A stretch of 64,000 bases of DNA from Chromobacterium sp. ATCC 53434 (GCF_002848345.1 NZ_CP025429.1:744001-808000), one strand, 5' to 3'. Counted from the first letter of the stretch, positions 37,037 through 44,962 are shown. The notes: generated from the letters alone by a model not told the origin. Made by a program: numbers and translations.

Positions 37037-37091
37037 TAAATCAAGAGCGATCTTGTCGGGACGTCAGATCGCGACGCGAATCGCCCGCGGT

Positions 37092-37154
37092 TCATTGCAG
37101 CCAGGCGAAGGCGGCCAGCATCTCCAGCACGGCATGGCTCCAGTTTTGCTTCAT
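37092..37154 (-). CDS. Possible 20-residue peptide ORF upstream of the Fur box
   Basis: On the minus strand an ATG with a GGAG site about 9 bases upstream opens a frame encoding MKQNWSHAVLEMLAAFAWLQ and a TGA stop. It is too short for routine gene callers. It could be a leader peptide or a small membrane-active peptide, or chance. It lies 55 bases before the Fur box on the same strand as the 64-residue gene. The surrounding 37155-37265 is AT-rich and non-coding. Confidence 0.3.
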   Translation of the reverse strand: MKQNWSHAVLEMLAAFAWLQ

Positions 37155-37267
37155 TGCATCGTCTCCGGCGTCTCGATGGCGACAGTATCGATGATTGATA
37201 TAGTTTTGTTAAATTGATTGTTTTTAATCGATAGTTTTTTTGTTATCGGGACGCGCCGCGCGGGCGT

Positions 37268-37296
37268 AAAAAAAACCCGGCGGGGCCGGGTTTTGC
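37268..37296 (-). terminator. Rho-independent terminator of rdgC
   Basis: The stem AACCCGGC-ggg-GCCGGGTT has an eight-A run on the left, which is the T tract for the minus-strand rdgC. Confidence 0.87.
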
Positions 37297-37313
37297 ATCG
37301 GACGGGACGCTGT

Positions 37314-38315
37314 TCAGTCCCAGGGCACGTCGACGGCGGAGTCGCCGGCGGCGGCGGGCGCTGCGGACGGGGTGGCCGGAGCGGCCACCGGAGCCGGCTG
37401 AGCCGGTTCAGCCTGGCCGTCCTCGAGACCGCCCAGCGCTTCCACCAGCGCTTCCACCAGTTCTCCCAGCTCCTCGCTCATCAGCAGGAAGGTCGCCTCG
37501 AACAGGCTGTCGCGGTCGTCGCCTGACTGGCTGGCCTCGTCCTGCAGCACATCGAGGAACTGTATGCGCTTGAGCTGCAGCGTGTCGGTCAGCTGGAAGC
37601 GGATCTTCTCGTTCCAGATCAGGCCCAGCTTGGTGGCCTGCTTGCCGGTGGCGATGTGCTGGCGAATCTCGTCGCTGGTCAGGTCTATGCGGCTGCAGCG
37701 CACCACTGCGCCGTTCTCGCTGCCATCCTTCAGTTCGCAGTCTGCGTCCAGTTCGAAGCCGCCCGGCGCTTCGCCGGCTGCCAGCCAGTCGGTCATCGCG
37801 GTATGCGGGGCCAGCTTGGTTCTCGGCAGCGCGGCCGGAAACGGCGGCAGCGCCTCGCGCAGCTTGGAGACCAGCGCCTCGGCCTTGCTGGACGAGCCGG
37901 AGTCCACCATCAGCCAGCCGCGCTGGATGTCCAGATAGGCGCTGGTGCGGCCGCTGCGGACGAAGGCGCGAGGCAGCAGGTCATCGGTGACCTGTTCCTT
38001 CAGCGCCAGTTTCTCCTTGCGGCCGACCTTGCGCAGCTCCTTGTCTTCGATCTCCTGCACCTTCATCTCGACGAAGTCGCGGATCACCGAAGCCGGCAGC
38101 ACCTTGTCCTCGCGCCGCATTGAAACCATCAGGCTGCCGCGTCCGGCGTAGACCGGCGCGTCCAGGTGTCCGGCCGGCGGCACCCAGCCTTCGCTGAACC
38201 AATCCAGGCCCATGCACGGTTGAAACGGGCGCTTTTCCAATGCCTGCAGCAGCTTATCGGCGTCGACCAGGCTTTCCGCGCTCAAACGATAAAAAGATAG
38301 TTGCCTAAACCACAT
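37314..38315 (-). CDS. rdgC: Recombination-associated protein RdgC
   Basis: This 333-residue protein starts MWFRQLSFYRL, has the central conserved FVRSGRTSAYLDIQRGWLMVD stretch and ends with an Ala/Pro-rich tail and DVPWD. RdgC forms ring-shaped dimers on DNA and restrains RecA. The C-terminal 40 residues are longer and more Ala/Pro-rich than in E. coli (303 residues). In Neisseria RdgC supports pilin antigenic variation. Confidence 0.93.
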   Translation of the reverse strand: MWFRQLSFYRLSAESLVDADKLLQALEKRPFQPCMGLDWFSEGWVPPAGHLDAPVYAGRGSLMVSMRREDKVLPASVIRDFVEMKVQEIEDKELRKVGRKEKLALKEQVTDDLLPRAFVRSGRTSAYLDIQRGWLMVDSGSSSKAEALVSKLREALPPFPAALPRTKLAPHTAMTDWLAAGEAPGGFELDADCELKDGSENGAVVRCSRIDLTSDEIRQHIATGKQATKLGLIWNEKIRFQLTDTLQLKRIQFLDVLQDEASQSGDDRDSLFEATFLLMSEELGELVEALVEALGGLEDGQAEPAQPAPVAAPATPSAAPAAAGDSAVDVPWD

Positions 38316-38409
38316 ATTTGTTCCATAATGCGCGTCCTCTGAAGCCGTTGATTGTACCGCAGCAAGCGGGACAGCAGCAGTTTTTCAGACAAGCAATTTA
38401 GCCGGTCGT

Positions 38410-38486
38410 CGGAGTGTAGCTTAGCCTGGTAGAGCGCTACGTTCGGGACGTAGAGGCCGGAGGTTCGAATCCTCTCACTCCGACCA
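38410..38486 (+). tRNA. tRNA-Pro(CGG), copy 1
   Basis: This 77-base cloverleaf has acceptor CGGAGTG/CACTCCG, the anticodon loop TTCGGGA in a CTACG/CGTAG stem, the GTTCGAATC T loop and an encoded CCA. The anticodon CGG reads CCG proline codons. Confidence 0.97.
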
Positions 38487-38568
38487 GTTGAATGAATTAA
38501 AGCTTGTCAGAAAATCAGATTCGAGGTACATTAGCTACCTCGACGCAAGTCGGGATTGAAGTTAAAAT

Positions 38569-38645
38569 CGGAGTGTAGCTTAGCCTGGTAGAGCGCTACG
38601 TTCGGGACGTAGAGGCCGGAGGTTCGAATCCTCTCACTCCGACCA
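38569..38645 (+). tRNA. tRNA-Pro(CGG), copy 2
   Basis: It is identical in all 77 bases to the copy 82 bases upstream. The spacer contains a small hairpin (CGAGGTA / TACCTCG). Both are likely processed from one transcript with the following tRNA-Thr or ended at the hairpin just after. Confidence 0.97.
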
Positions 38646-38649
38646 GATT

Positions 38650-38694
38650 CAAAAAGCCTTGATTTTCAGATTGAAGAGAATCAGGGCTTTTTTA
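38650..38694 (+). terminator. Possible terminator after the tRNA-Pro pair
   Basis: An imperfect stem AAAAAGCC-TTGATT / AATCA-GGGCTTTTTT with a T run separates the tRNA-Pro genes from tRNA-Thr. Confidence 0.65.
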
Positions 38695-38706
38695 ACGGTT
38701 TGGTTT

Positions 38707-38782
38707 GCCGGTATAGCTCAGTTGGTAGAGCAGCGCATTCGTAATGCGAAGGTCGGGGGTTCGACTCCTCTTACCGGCACCA
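38707..38782 (+). tRNA. tRNA-Thr(CGT)
   Basis: This 76-base cloverleaf has acceptor GCCGGTA/TACCGGC, anticodon loop TTCGTAA and encoded CCA. It is nearly the same as E. coli thrW. An IS630-family element begins three bases after the CCA. Confidence 0.96.
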
Positions 38783-38785
38783 TTA

Positions 38786-39951
38786 GAATCAAAGGGTTGC
38801 GGCTTATTTATTAATTCGGCAGTAATAATCCGTACAGATTGTATACTTCCGGCATGGAAAAAATCGATGTGCGCAAGCTTGAACTGGCCGCCCGTGAGCA
38901 GCTGAGGCGTACCGCTATCCGGATGTACAAGCGAGGCCGGTCTCAAGCCAGTATTGCCGAAGAACTCGGGCTGCGCCGCCCCACCATTTCCGCCTGGGTG
39001 GTGCGTGAGGCAGCACTAGGTGCGCAGGGATTCAAAGAACAGAAGCGCGGTCGCGCCGAAGGCACCGGCCGTCGGCTGACCGAGGCGCAGGAAGCCCGGA
39101 TCAAGCAGGACATCGTGGATCGCACGCCAGACCAGATGAAGCTGAGGTTTGCCCTGTGGAGTGCTCAGGCGGTCAAGGCTGTAATCAAGCAGATGTTTCT
39201 GATCGATCTGCCGATCCGTACTGTCCGTCTGTACTTGGCCCGCTGGGGCTTTACGCCGCAGCGCCCGCTCAAACGCGCTTATGAGCAGCGACCGGCAGCA
39301 GTCGAGAAATGGCTCAAGGAGGAATACCCGGCTATCGTCGCGCGTGCCAAAGCGGAAATGGCTGAAATCAGCTGGGGCGACGAATCGGCGGTGTCGAGTG
39401 TTGAGCACTTTCCGCGTGGCTACGCCCCAAAAGGCCAAACCCCAGTTCTGGTGTTATCCCAATCGAAAAGAGCGCGCATCAACTTGATTTCGGCCATTAC
39501 CAACCAAGGCAAGATGCGCTTCATGCTGTACCGGGAGACCTTGACGGCCCGGGTGCTGATCAAGTTTCTGATGCGGCTGATCCGTGATGCTGGCGGCAAG
39601 AAGGTGTTCTTGATCCTCGACAACTTGCGCGTGCATCACAGCAAGCTGGTGCAAGCATGGTTGGAGGAGGAAGAGAACAAGAAGGCGATTGAGTTGTTCT
39701 TCCTGCCCAGCTACTCACCGGAACTGAACCCGGATGAATACTTGAACGGCGACCTGAAGGCCAGAATGAGCGCAGGTGAGCCGGTTCGATCAGACGGTCA
39801 ACTTCAAGGGAAAGTGCTGTCCCATTTACGCTCATTGCAGAAGCAGCCGGCCAGAATCCGGTCGTACTTCCGGCATGAAAAAATCCGCTACGCGGCATGA
39901 GCTTTCTGTACGGTATTTGACTGCCGGATTAATAGCTTGCAACCCTTTTTC
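38786..39951 (+). mobile_element. IS630-family insertion sequence
   Basis: The element of about 1166 bp contains one transposase gene. Its ends are imperfect inverted repeats: left AAAGGGTTGC...TTAATTCGGCAG and the complement of the right AAAGGGTTGC...TTAATCCGGCAG. TA at 38784-38785 and TA at 39952-39953 would be the target duplication expected for IS630. The insertion lies directly 3' of tRNA-Thr without damaging it. Codon use and GC are lower than in the core genes. Confidence 0.85.
38854..39900 (+). CDS. IS630-family transposase
   Basis: The 348-residue protein begins MEKIDVRKLEL. An N-terminal helix-turn-helix (QASIAEELGLRRPTISAWV) and a DDE catalytic domain follow: first Asp in SWGDESAV, second in FLILDNLRVHHS, and Glu in SYSPELNPDEYLN. 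It is full length and apparently intact. An in-frame codon 15 bases earlier is a less likely start. Confidence 0.9.
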   Translation: MEKIDVRKLELAAREQLRRTAIRMYKRGRSQASIAEELGLRRPTISAWVVREAALGAQGFKEQKRGRAEGTGRRLTEAQEARIKQDIVDRTPDQMKLRFALWSAQAVKAVIKQMFLIDLPIRTVRLYLARWGFTPQRPLKRAYEQRPAAVEKWLKEEYPAIVARAKAEMAEISWGDESAVSSVEHFPRGYAPKGQTPVLVLSQSKRARINLISAITNQGKMRFMLYRETLTARVLIKFLMRLIRDAGGKKVFLILDNLRVHHSKLVQAWLEEEENKKAIELFFLPSYSPELNPDEYLNGDLKARMSAGEPVRSDGQLQGKVLSHLRSLQKQPARIRSYFRHEKIRYAA

Positions 39952-40032
39952 TATGGAATTTCATCTTTAATGATGCGGGCGAATTCCCTCCTGCCTGATT
40001 CATATAAATCCATATTTTAATTCAGCGGCTGC

Positions 40033-40190
40033 TTGAATATCGCCGGGCGGTCCCGCTTGCCGGTGTCCGGCACCGACAAGCAGATCGCCAGCCCGCTGAC
40101 GCCGGGTCTGAGCAAAACGCCGGCGATAGCCAATCGGCAGGCCGCCCGCGCGGCGCCAGCCACGGCTGCTGGCCGCCGGCGGGCAATAAA
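40033..40190 (+). pseudogene. Decayed fragment of a SPOR-domain gene (inverted partial copy of the gene at 48101-48940)
   Basis: Bases 40108-40135 match the complement of 48565-48592 at 27 of 28 positions, and the translated PLTPGLSKTPAIANRQAA parallels NSPQTPDLSKTPAIANQQAA of the intact protein. About 14 bases are then lost, followed by CCAGCCACGG. This jumps straight to CTGCTGGCCGCCGGC and CAATAA, the equivalent of the intact C-terminus LLAAGQ. The remnant therefore has internal deletions and frame changes, and no SPOR domain is left. Confidence 0.75.
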
Positions 40191-40204
40191 GCCGCGCCGA
40201 ACAA

Positions 40205-40234
40205 GAAAAACCCCGGACTTCCGTCCGGGGTTTG
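40205..40234. terminator. Hairpin between the SPOR remnant and the PQQ-propeller gene
   Basis: The stem AAACCCCGGA-cttc-TCCGGGGTTT (imperfect at the base) has an A run on its left, so it can end the minus-strand PQQ gene. Confidence 0.8.
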
Positions 40235-40274
40235 CGCATTCCCGCATGCCGAATCGGAGTGGTCGACATCCACC

Positions 40275-41735
40275 CTATTCAGCCAAGCCGGTATTTCGAG
40301 AGTTGCCGAACTCGCACGGCCAGTCGGATTTGGCGAGAGGCTCCTTGGCGCTGAAAGCCGCGACATGATGCCGCAAAGCGCTGTTGCCGCCCTCCTCATG
40401 CACGGTGACAAAACCGAGATAAACGGTGCCGTCCGCCCCAAGCTGCGGGGCCGTCACCGCCCAGGCGGCCCGCCCCTGGCGAGCGAGAGTCGAAATCACG
40501 GCAGCGGTCGGCGGCAGCGAAACCCGCCACGACGGCTCCCCGGTCGACGCCGAGATCGCATGCAGCTGCGGCGTACGCAGCAAGTCATAAGGGGCAGCCT
40601 TGCCGGCCACATGATAAGCATTGGACAGCAGGCTGAAATAAATGCTGCCCCCGGCGGTTAGAACCGGCGCCCCCGCCATCAGTCCGTCAACGGCATATCG
40701 CCACTTCACGCTCCCGGTCTGGCTGTCTATCGCGTAGAGCGTAGTGGCAAGCGCCTCCTCACCCTCGACATTCCGCGCCTTGCCCCCGGCGACAAAGATC
40801 ACCCCCCGCTCACCGATAATCACCGTGGACAAGATGCCCAGCTGGCTATCCGGCAGCCTGATATCCCTGGCTTTTCGATAGCCCCCGTCGACGCCCATTT
40901 CCAGAATATCGATTTGATTGCCTGGTACCAGACGCTCCGTCGAGGAGCCCGGACTGTCATGCTCAACCGTTGCAAACATTGTGCCATTGCGCGCGATGGT
41001 CAGTCGGCGGTAGCTGCTGCCGACAGGATTTTCGGCGAACGCCGCCTCGACACCGCTATCAACCTTCAAGCCGATTACGCCATTCTTATAGGTTTTCTCA
41101 TCGCCAAAGACCGCATAGGGAAAATAGAGCAAGCCATTGCGCCCCATGCACAGATGACGGATCGCAATCCCGCTTCGGCTCCAGCGCCACAGAATCTCTC
41201 CCGTATCCTGCCTTAAGGCATAAACATGTCCGCCATCTATATCGTTGTGTGAAATATACAGCACGCCAGCGGATAAAATCACACCATGCCCCATATTGAT
41301 CATATGCGCTTCATTACCGGTGGCAGGTGATAGCTGAGAGAAAGATAGACTCCATTTTTCGCCGACGCCAGCGTCAAGTTTGGCAAGCACTTTTACAATC
41401 TCGTCATCACTGATGACTTTTTCCGCAACAATATAACTGGAATAAATATCGCCGTGATCATCGACCGCCAAAATGGAATCGAAGTAAGGCTGTATATTAA
41501 ATCTACTCCAAATCTCCCGCCCCTCAGCGGCATCTATTGCGGTCAGCCGCCGCGACATGACCGAGGTAATATATATTTTTGATTTATCAACGGCCAGCTG
41601 CATTCCCGGCCCTTTTATTATATATTCTCCATCCCAGTCTACCGTTCCCAAATCATACTGCCACTTTCGCGCACCAGCCTCAGGATTCGCCTGATCGAAT
41701 CTAACAAAGGCGGAGTCAGGCAACGAAGTCAACAT
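40275..41735 (-). CDS. PQQ-type beta-propeller protein without signal peptide
   Basis: This 486-residue protein is made of repeated blades with the PQQ/quinoprotein-like pattern A-x-D-x-x-T-G-x-x-x-W: LTAIDAAEGREIW, VYALRQDTGEILWRW, LYAIDSQTGSVKWRYA, LHAISASTGEPSWRV. It ends WPCEFGNSRNTGLAE, a usual closing strand. There is no signal peptide or lipobox, unlike BamB or alcohol dehydrogenases, so it appears cytosolic or is exported by another route. It has visibly lower GC in its 5' half and different codons from its neighbours, which suggests transfer. The ATG with GGAG at 41735 is chosen over an upstream ATT. Confidence 0.75.
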   Translation of the reverse strand: MLTSLPDSAFVRFDQANPEAGARKWQYDLGTVDWDGEYIIKGPGMQLAVDKSKIYITSVMSRRLTAIDAAEGREIWSRFNIQPYFDSILAVDDHGDIYSSYIVAEKVISDDEIVKVLAKLDAGVGEKWSLSFSQLSPATGNEAHMINMGHGVILSAGVLYISHNDIDGGHVYALRQDTGEILWRWSRSGIAIRHLCMGRNGLLYFPYAVFGDEKTYKNGVIGLKVDSGVEAAFAENPVGSSYRRLTIARNGTMFATVEHDSPGSSTERLVPGNQIDILEMGVDGGYRKARDIRLPDSQLGILSTVIIGERGVIFVAGGKARNVEGEEALATTLYAIDSQTGSVKWRYAVDGLMAGAPVLTAGGSIYFSLLSNAYHVAGKAAPYDLLRTPQLHAISASTGEPSWRVSLPPTAAVISTLARQGRAAWAVTAPQLGADGTVYLGFVTVHEEGGNSALRHHVAAFSAKEPLAKSDWPCEFGNSRNTGLAE

Positions 41736-42381
41736 ATCGCTCTCCAATCACGCTCAACAGATCATCAATCAAAACGAATGAATTGCCAAATCAGCACATC
41801 TATTGCATCCGATAAAGCAGCCCATCCCTCCCAGACATGCCGCAGCGCGCTCCGGAACACGCTTTGGCAGTGAAGCTGCGCATAGCCCGCAACCACCCTG
41901 GACTGAATAGGGCCACAGCCAAATTCCAGCCGCCCCATCAGTTCGGATATATCAGAGCAATCCGAACAGGACCCGGCTCCGTCAAGGCGCAGGCAATCAC
42001 GCTCCGGCAGAAGCTAAAACGGCATAGCATTGAAATGCTCGCCCGCATGCGCCGAGCGCGCAGACCAGTTGAAATCCGGTTCAAGAACACTCAGGGGGGG
42101 AGGGGGCAGTTCCACCAATTGGGATGGAGAATGGAAAATGATTCAGAGCTTGTTTGAGACAGCAATATAAACCACTGCCGGACATACTTTATGAAAACGC
42201 TGCGACAATGAAGGACCAGGCCATGGGCTCGGTTAGGATGCGGCATCGGGAATGATGGTTGGACGAAAGAGAGCAAGAGACGGAAATTCCGCCGCCGAAA
42301 GGACGGGCCGCAGCAATCAGACAGGCGCGGCAGCGGACAGCGCGCCAAATCCCCCAAGCAAAATACTCGCCGACGGAAAAA
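41736..42381. other. Intergenic accessory region, no supported gene
   Basis: The 646 bases have mixed GC and no frame with family resemblance or a good ribosome-binding site. An open frame at 41837-42157 (106 codons) has a composition like random coding-strand noise and cannot be supported. A G-rich run (GGGGGGAGGGGG) is present near 42093. This may be eroded DNA of an island between the PQQ gene and the tRNA-Gln. Confidence 0.5.
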
Positions 42382-42417
42382 GCAAAAGGCCCGTTCTAAT
42401 GAACGGGCCTTTTGCTT
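42382..42417 (-). terminator. Terminator of the minus-strand tRNA-Gln
   Basis: A perfect 16-bp stem AGCAAAAGGCCCGTTC-taat-GAACGGGCCTTTTGCT follows the tRNA directly. Confidence 0.88.
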
Positions 42418-42425
42418 GGGTATTC

Positions 42426-42501
42426 TGGCAGGCGGTACGGGGCCCGAACCTGTGATCCTCGGAATCAAAATCCGATGCTCTACCAGCTGAGCCAACCGCC
42501 A
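42426..42501 (-). tRNA. tRNA-Gln(TTG), copy on minus strand
   Basis: This 76-base cloverleaf is read on the complement as TGGCGGTTGGCTCAGC...; the anticodon loop TTTTGAT gives TTG, and CCA is encoded. It differs from the copy at 47929 in the D arm and T stem by a few compensated bases (for example GGGCCCCG for GAGCCCTG). Upstream it shares the palindromic GCGATGCAAATCGCG element with the other copy but lacks its consensus promoter. Confidence 0.95.
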
Positions 42502-42621
42502 ACACTGCCTTCTCGCCACGCGATTTGCATCGCGCCACAATGTCCCTGATCGTGAATGACGCCGGGGATGGGTTGTTCTTTGCGCCCCGCATCCGCAGGG
42601 GCGGCCTCGAGGCGCCTGAAT

Positions 42622-42643
42622 AAAGATCGCGATCGGGCTCTAA
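42622..42643 (+). repeat. Partial inverted-repeat element (right end) before the PepSY operon
   Basis: AAAGATCGCGATCGGGCTCTAA matches the right end of the dispersed element (AAAGATCGCGAACAGGTTCTAA) at 19 of 22 positions. It partly overlaps the first CTAAG repeat of the putative regulator box. No left half is evident. Confidence 0.5.
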
Positions 42644-42655
42644 GCCTACGCTAAG
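42640..42655 (+). promoter_or_regulatory. CTAAG direct repeat, possible response-regulator box
   Basis: CTAAG-n6-CTAAG has an 11-base period, the spacing used by OmpR-family regulators binding one face of DNA. A similar array lies at 46981-47010. Both flank the operon that encodes an OmpR-family regulator, suggesting autoregulation. This is an inference from spacing. Confidence 0.5.
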
Positions 42656-42709
42656 TTTGTCCCCGTACTCTCCGTGCCATGCGCTTGGCGCGTCATTCGG
42701 GGGTTCGAT

Positions 42710-43033
42710 ATGTACCGTTATTCCAAACTGTCTCTGCTGGCCATCATCGTCTTCACCTGCGGCGCGGCCGCCTATGCCGCGAGGAGCGGCGCCAGAAACG
42801 ATGCGCTGGCCGTTTCCCAAGTCAGGATTCCGCTGACCCAGGCGATCGCGATCGCCGAGCGGCATGTGAATGGCAGGGCGGTCCGAGCGGAGAGCGAACG
42901 CGCCGACCTCGGCTGGGCGTATGCGGTGGAGGTGGCCCGCGGCGGCAAGACCTTCGATGTCAGTGTCGATCCCGACAAGGGCGTGGTGCTGGCGCCCCGG
43001 GAGGAGAGGATGGACCGCGATGAGCGCGATTGA
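42710..43033 (+). CDS. PepSY-domain protein
   Basis: This 107-residue protein has an N-terminal signal or anchor (KLSLLAIIVFTCGAAAYAA) and one PepSY domain (LTQAIAIAERHVNGRAVRAESE...YAVEVARGGKTFDVSVDPDKGVVL). PepSY proteins of this size, next to PmrB/QseC-like kinases, are periplasmic and thought to modulate protease or sensor activity. It is first in an operon ending in the two-component system and overlaps the next gene by 14 bases. Confidence 0.88.
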   Translation: MYRYSKLSLLAIIVFTCGAAAYAARSGARNDALAVSQVRIPLTQAIAIAERHVNGRAVRAESERADLGWAYAVEVARGGKTFDVSVDPDKGVVLAPREERMDRDERD

Positions 43034-43655
43034 CGGCCTCATCGGCCTGGGGAGCGCGCTGAAGGGCCTGAATTTCGCGCTGTTCGCCAGCTTGAACGCG
43101 CCCGCGCATCCGGCGCCGGCGATATTGTATCTGGCAATGTTCTGCGCCGAAGGCCTGATCTGGGCGATTCCCGCCGGGATCGGACTGGCCTGGCTGCGCG
43201 GCGGCGAGTCCGCCCGCAAGGCGGCGCTGGCGGCGGCGATGGCCGGACTGGCCGGCTTGCTGCTCAATCAGTTGATCGGCCTGGCCTGGCCACATCCGCG
43301 GCCATTCATGATCGGGCTTGGGCATACGCTGATTCCGCATGCCGCCGATTCCTCCTTCCCCAGCGACCACCTGACCCTGTGGTGGTCCGCCGCCTTCAGC
43401 CTGCTGCTGCGGCTGGACTGCCGCCGCGTCGGTTATGCGCTGGCCGCGCTGGGCCTGGCCATGGCCTGGGCGCGCATTTATCTGGGCGTCCACTTTCCGT
43501 TCGACATGGCGGGCGCCGCCGCGACGGCGTTGGCAGCCGCCTGGCTGGCCGGGCCGCAGCATCAGCCGCATCTGGAACCGATATACCGTCTCGCGCTGCG
43601 CGCCCGCCGTTTGTTGTTCGGCAGGCTCATCGTCGCCGGATGGCTGCGCGCCTGA
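43020..43655 (+). CDS. PAP2-family membrane phosphatase, undecaprenyl-diphosphatase (BcrC)-like
   Basis: This 211-residue protein has about five to six membrane helices. Phosphatase motifs are visible as PRPF, SFPSDH and R-x5-HFPFD (ARIYLGVHFPFD). The first lysine of the KxxxxxxRP motif is not at the usual place (glycine seven residues before the Arg). Family members dephosphorylate undecaprenyl diphosphate or lipid A on the periplasmic face. Linked to a PepSY protein and a QseC-like sensor, it probably contributes to envelope stress or cationic peptide resistance. Confidence 0.85.
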   Translation: MSAIDGLIGLGSALKGLNFALFASLNAPAHPAPAILYLAMFCAEGLIWAIPAGIGLAWLRGGESARKAALAAAMAGLAGLLLNQLIGLAWPHPRPFMIGLGHTLIPHAADSSFPSDHLTLWWSAAFSLLLRLDCRRVGYALAALGLAMAWARIYLGVHFPFDMAGAAATALAAAWLAGPQHQPHLEPIYRLALRARRLLFGRLIVAGWLRA

Positions 43656-43686
43656 GCGGCGCGGGAACAATTGAAAGGAGAATGCG

Positions 43687-44469
43687 ATGAACACGCTTCC
43701 CGCCGCCGAGCCGGCGCGATGGCTGAACAAGGTGCCGGAGGTTGCGCTGACCTTCTGGATCATCAAGATTCTTTCCACCACCGTCGGCGAAACCGGAGCG
43801 GACTTCCTCGCCGTCGACGCCGGCTGGGGGCAGGGCGCGACGCGGGCGCTGATGGGCGCGTGCCTGGCGGCGGCTCTGTTCGCACAGTTGCGGACCCGTC
43901 GCTGCGTCCCGTGGCTGTACTGGCTCACCGTGGTGCTGGTGAGCGTGGTGGGCACCCAGATCACCGATTGGCTGAGCGACGGGCTGGGCGTCAGCCTGTA
44001 TGCCAGCACCGCCGCCTTCGCCGCCGCGCTGGCGGCGATCTTCATCGTCTGGCACCGGATGGAGCGCACGCTGTCCATTCGCGATGTCTGCACGCCGAGG
44101 CGGGAGGGTTTCTATTGGACGGCCATCCTGTGCACCTTCGCGCTGGGGACGGCGGCCGGCGATCTGGCGACCGAGGCGCTTGGACTGGGCTTCACGCTGG
44201 GCGCGCTGGTGTTCGGCGCCTTGATCGCCGCGGCCTGCGCCGCCTGGCGCATGGGGGGCAACGCGGTGCTGACGTTCTGGCTGGCCTACATCCTGACCCG
44301 GCCTTTCGGCGCGGCGCTGGGCGACTGGCTGACCCAGGCCAAGGCTTATGGCGGCATCGGTATCGGGGCGATGTGGACCAGCGGCTTGTTCCTGTTGGTG
44401 ATCGCCGTCCTGGTGGCCGCCGCGCAGATGGGGTGGTCCGGCCGCAAAGCCGCCGCGGCCGCCGAATGA
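43687..44469 (+). CDS. Polytopic membrane protein with four internal repeats (COG4705-like)
   Basis: This 260-residue protein begins after a soluble head with [27 protein letters not shown]. It contains four related hydrophobic units centred on G-(E/T/D/x)-x-x-x-D-x-[37 protein letters not shown] and [10 protein letters not shown]. Eight membrane segments are likely. The family is uncharacterised and is often linked to two-component systems; the conserved acidic residues in the membrane suggest an ion-binding or transport role. It sits within the PepSY operon. Confidence 0.75.
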   Translation: MNTLPAAEPARWLNKVPEVALTFWIIKILSTTVGETGADFLAVDAGWGQGATRALMGACLAAALFAQLRTRRCVPWLYWLTVVLVSVVGTQITDWLSDGLGVSLYASTAAFAAALAAIFIVWHRMERTLSIRDVCTPRREGFYWTAILCTFALGTAAGDLATEALGLGFTLGALVFGALIAAACAAWRMGGNAVLTFWLAYILTRPFGAALGDWLTQAKAYGGIGIGAMWTSGLFLLVIAVLVAAAQMGWSGRKAAAAAE

Positions 44470-44495
44470 GGTCTTTCATTTTCCCAGGAGCGATC

Positions 44496-44922
44496 ATGCA
44501 ACACTCTCACTCTTTCGGACGGACGGCCATGCTTGCCGCGTCCATCGTTCTGTTGGCTGGGGCGGCTGGGTGTTCCAGGCAGGGCGGCGCCGGCAAGGCT
44601 GCGGCCGCGCCAGCGGTTCACGCGCAGGCCTCCCGTCTGGGCGATCTGAGCGCCTTCCGCCGCATCGCCGCCGATGTGGCCGGCATTGTCGGCAAGGGGA
44701 ACTTGCCGGCGGCGAAGGCGCGGATCAAGGATCTGGAACTGGCCTGGGATGCGGCGGAGGCCGGATTGAAGCCGAGGTCGGCCCAGGATTGGCATATGCT
44801 GGACAAGGCGATAGACCAGCGCGCTGGAAGCGCTGAGGGCCGATGCGCCCGATCCGGCCGACTGCAAGGCGGCGACGGCGGATTTGCTGCGGGCTTTCGA
44901 TGGCGGCCAGAGAGGCGCTTGA
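44496..44922 (+). pseudogene. Lipoprotein gene with an internal frameshift
   Basis: It begins [26 protein letters not shown] (lipobox AAGC) and reads through [34 protein letters not shown] near 44816. In the original frame the sequence then becomes low-quality. A +1 step at 44817-44820 restores [29 protein letters not shown] and a stop at 44922, which is the expected continuation of this helical family. One extra base in GACCAGC breaks the gene, or there is a sequencing error. The family is commonly the fourth gene of PepSY/TCS operons. Confidence 0.7.
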
Positions 44923-44962
44923 GCGGGAACAAGCCTGCGGTGGGAAAACGCGGAGGAGGGGG

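Noticed and set aside
38410..38645. Direct repeats that could be mistaken for a CRISPR array
   Set aside because: Each repeat is a full tRNA-Pro cloverleaf with CCA, and there are only two.
41837..42157. A 106-codon frame before tRNA-Gln
   Set aside because: No ribosome-binding site, no recognisable domain, and composition like shifted or non-coding sequence.
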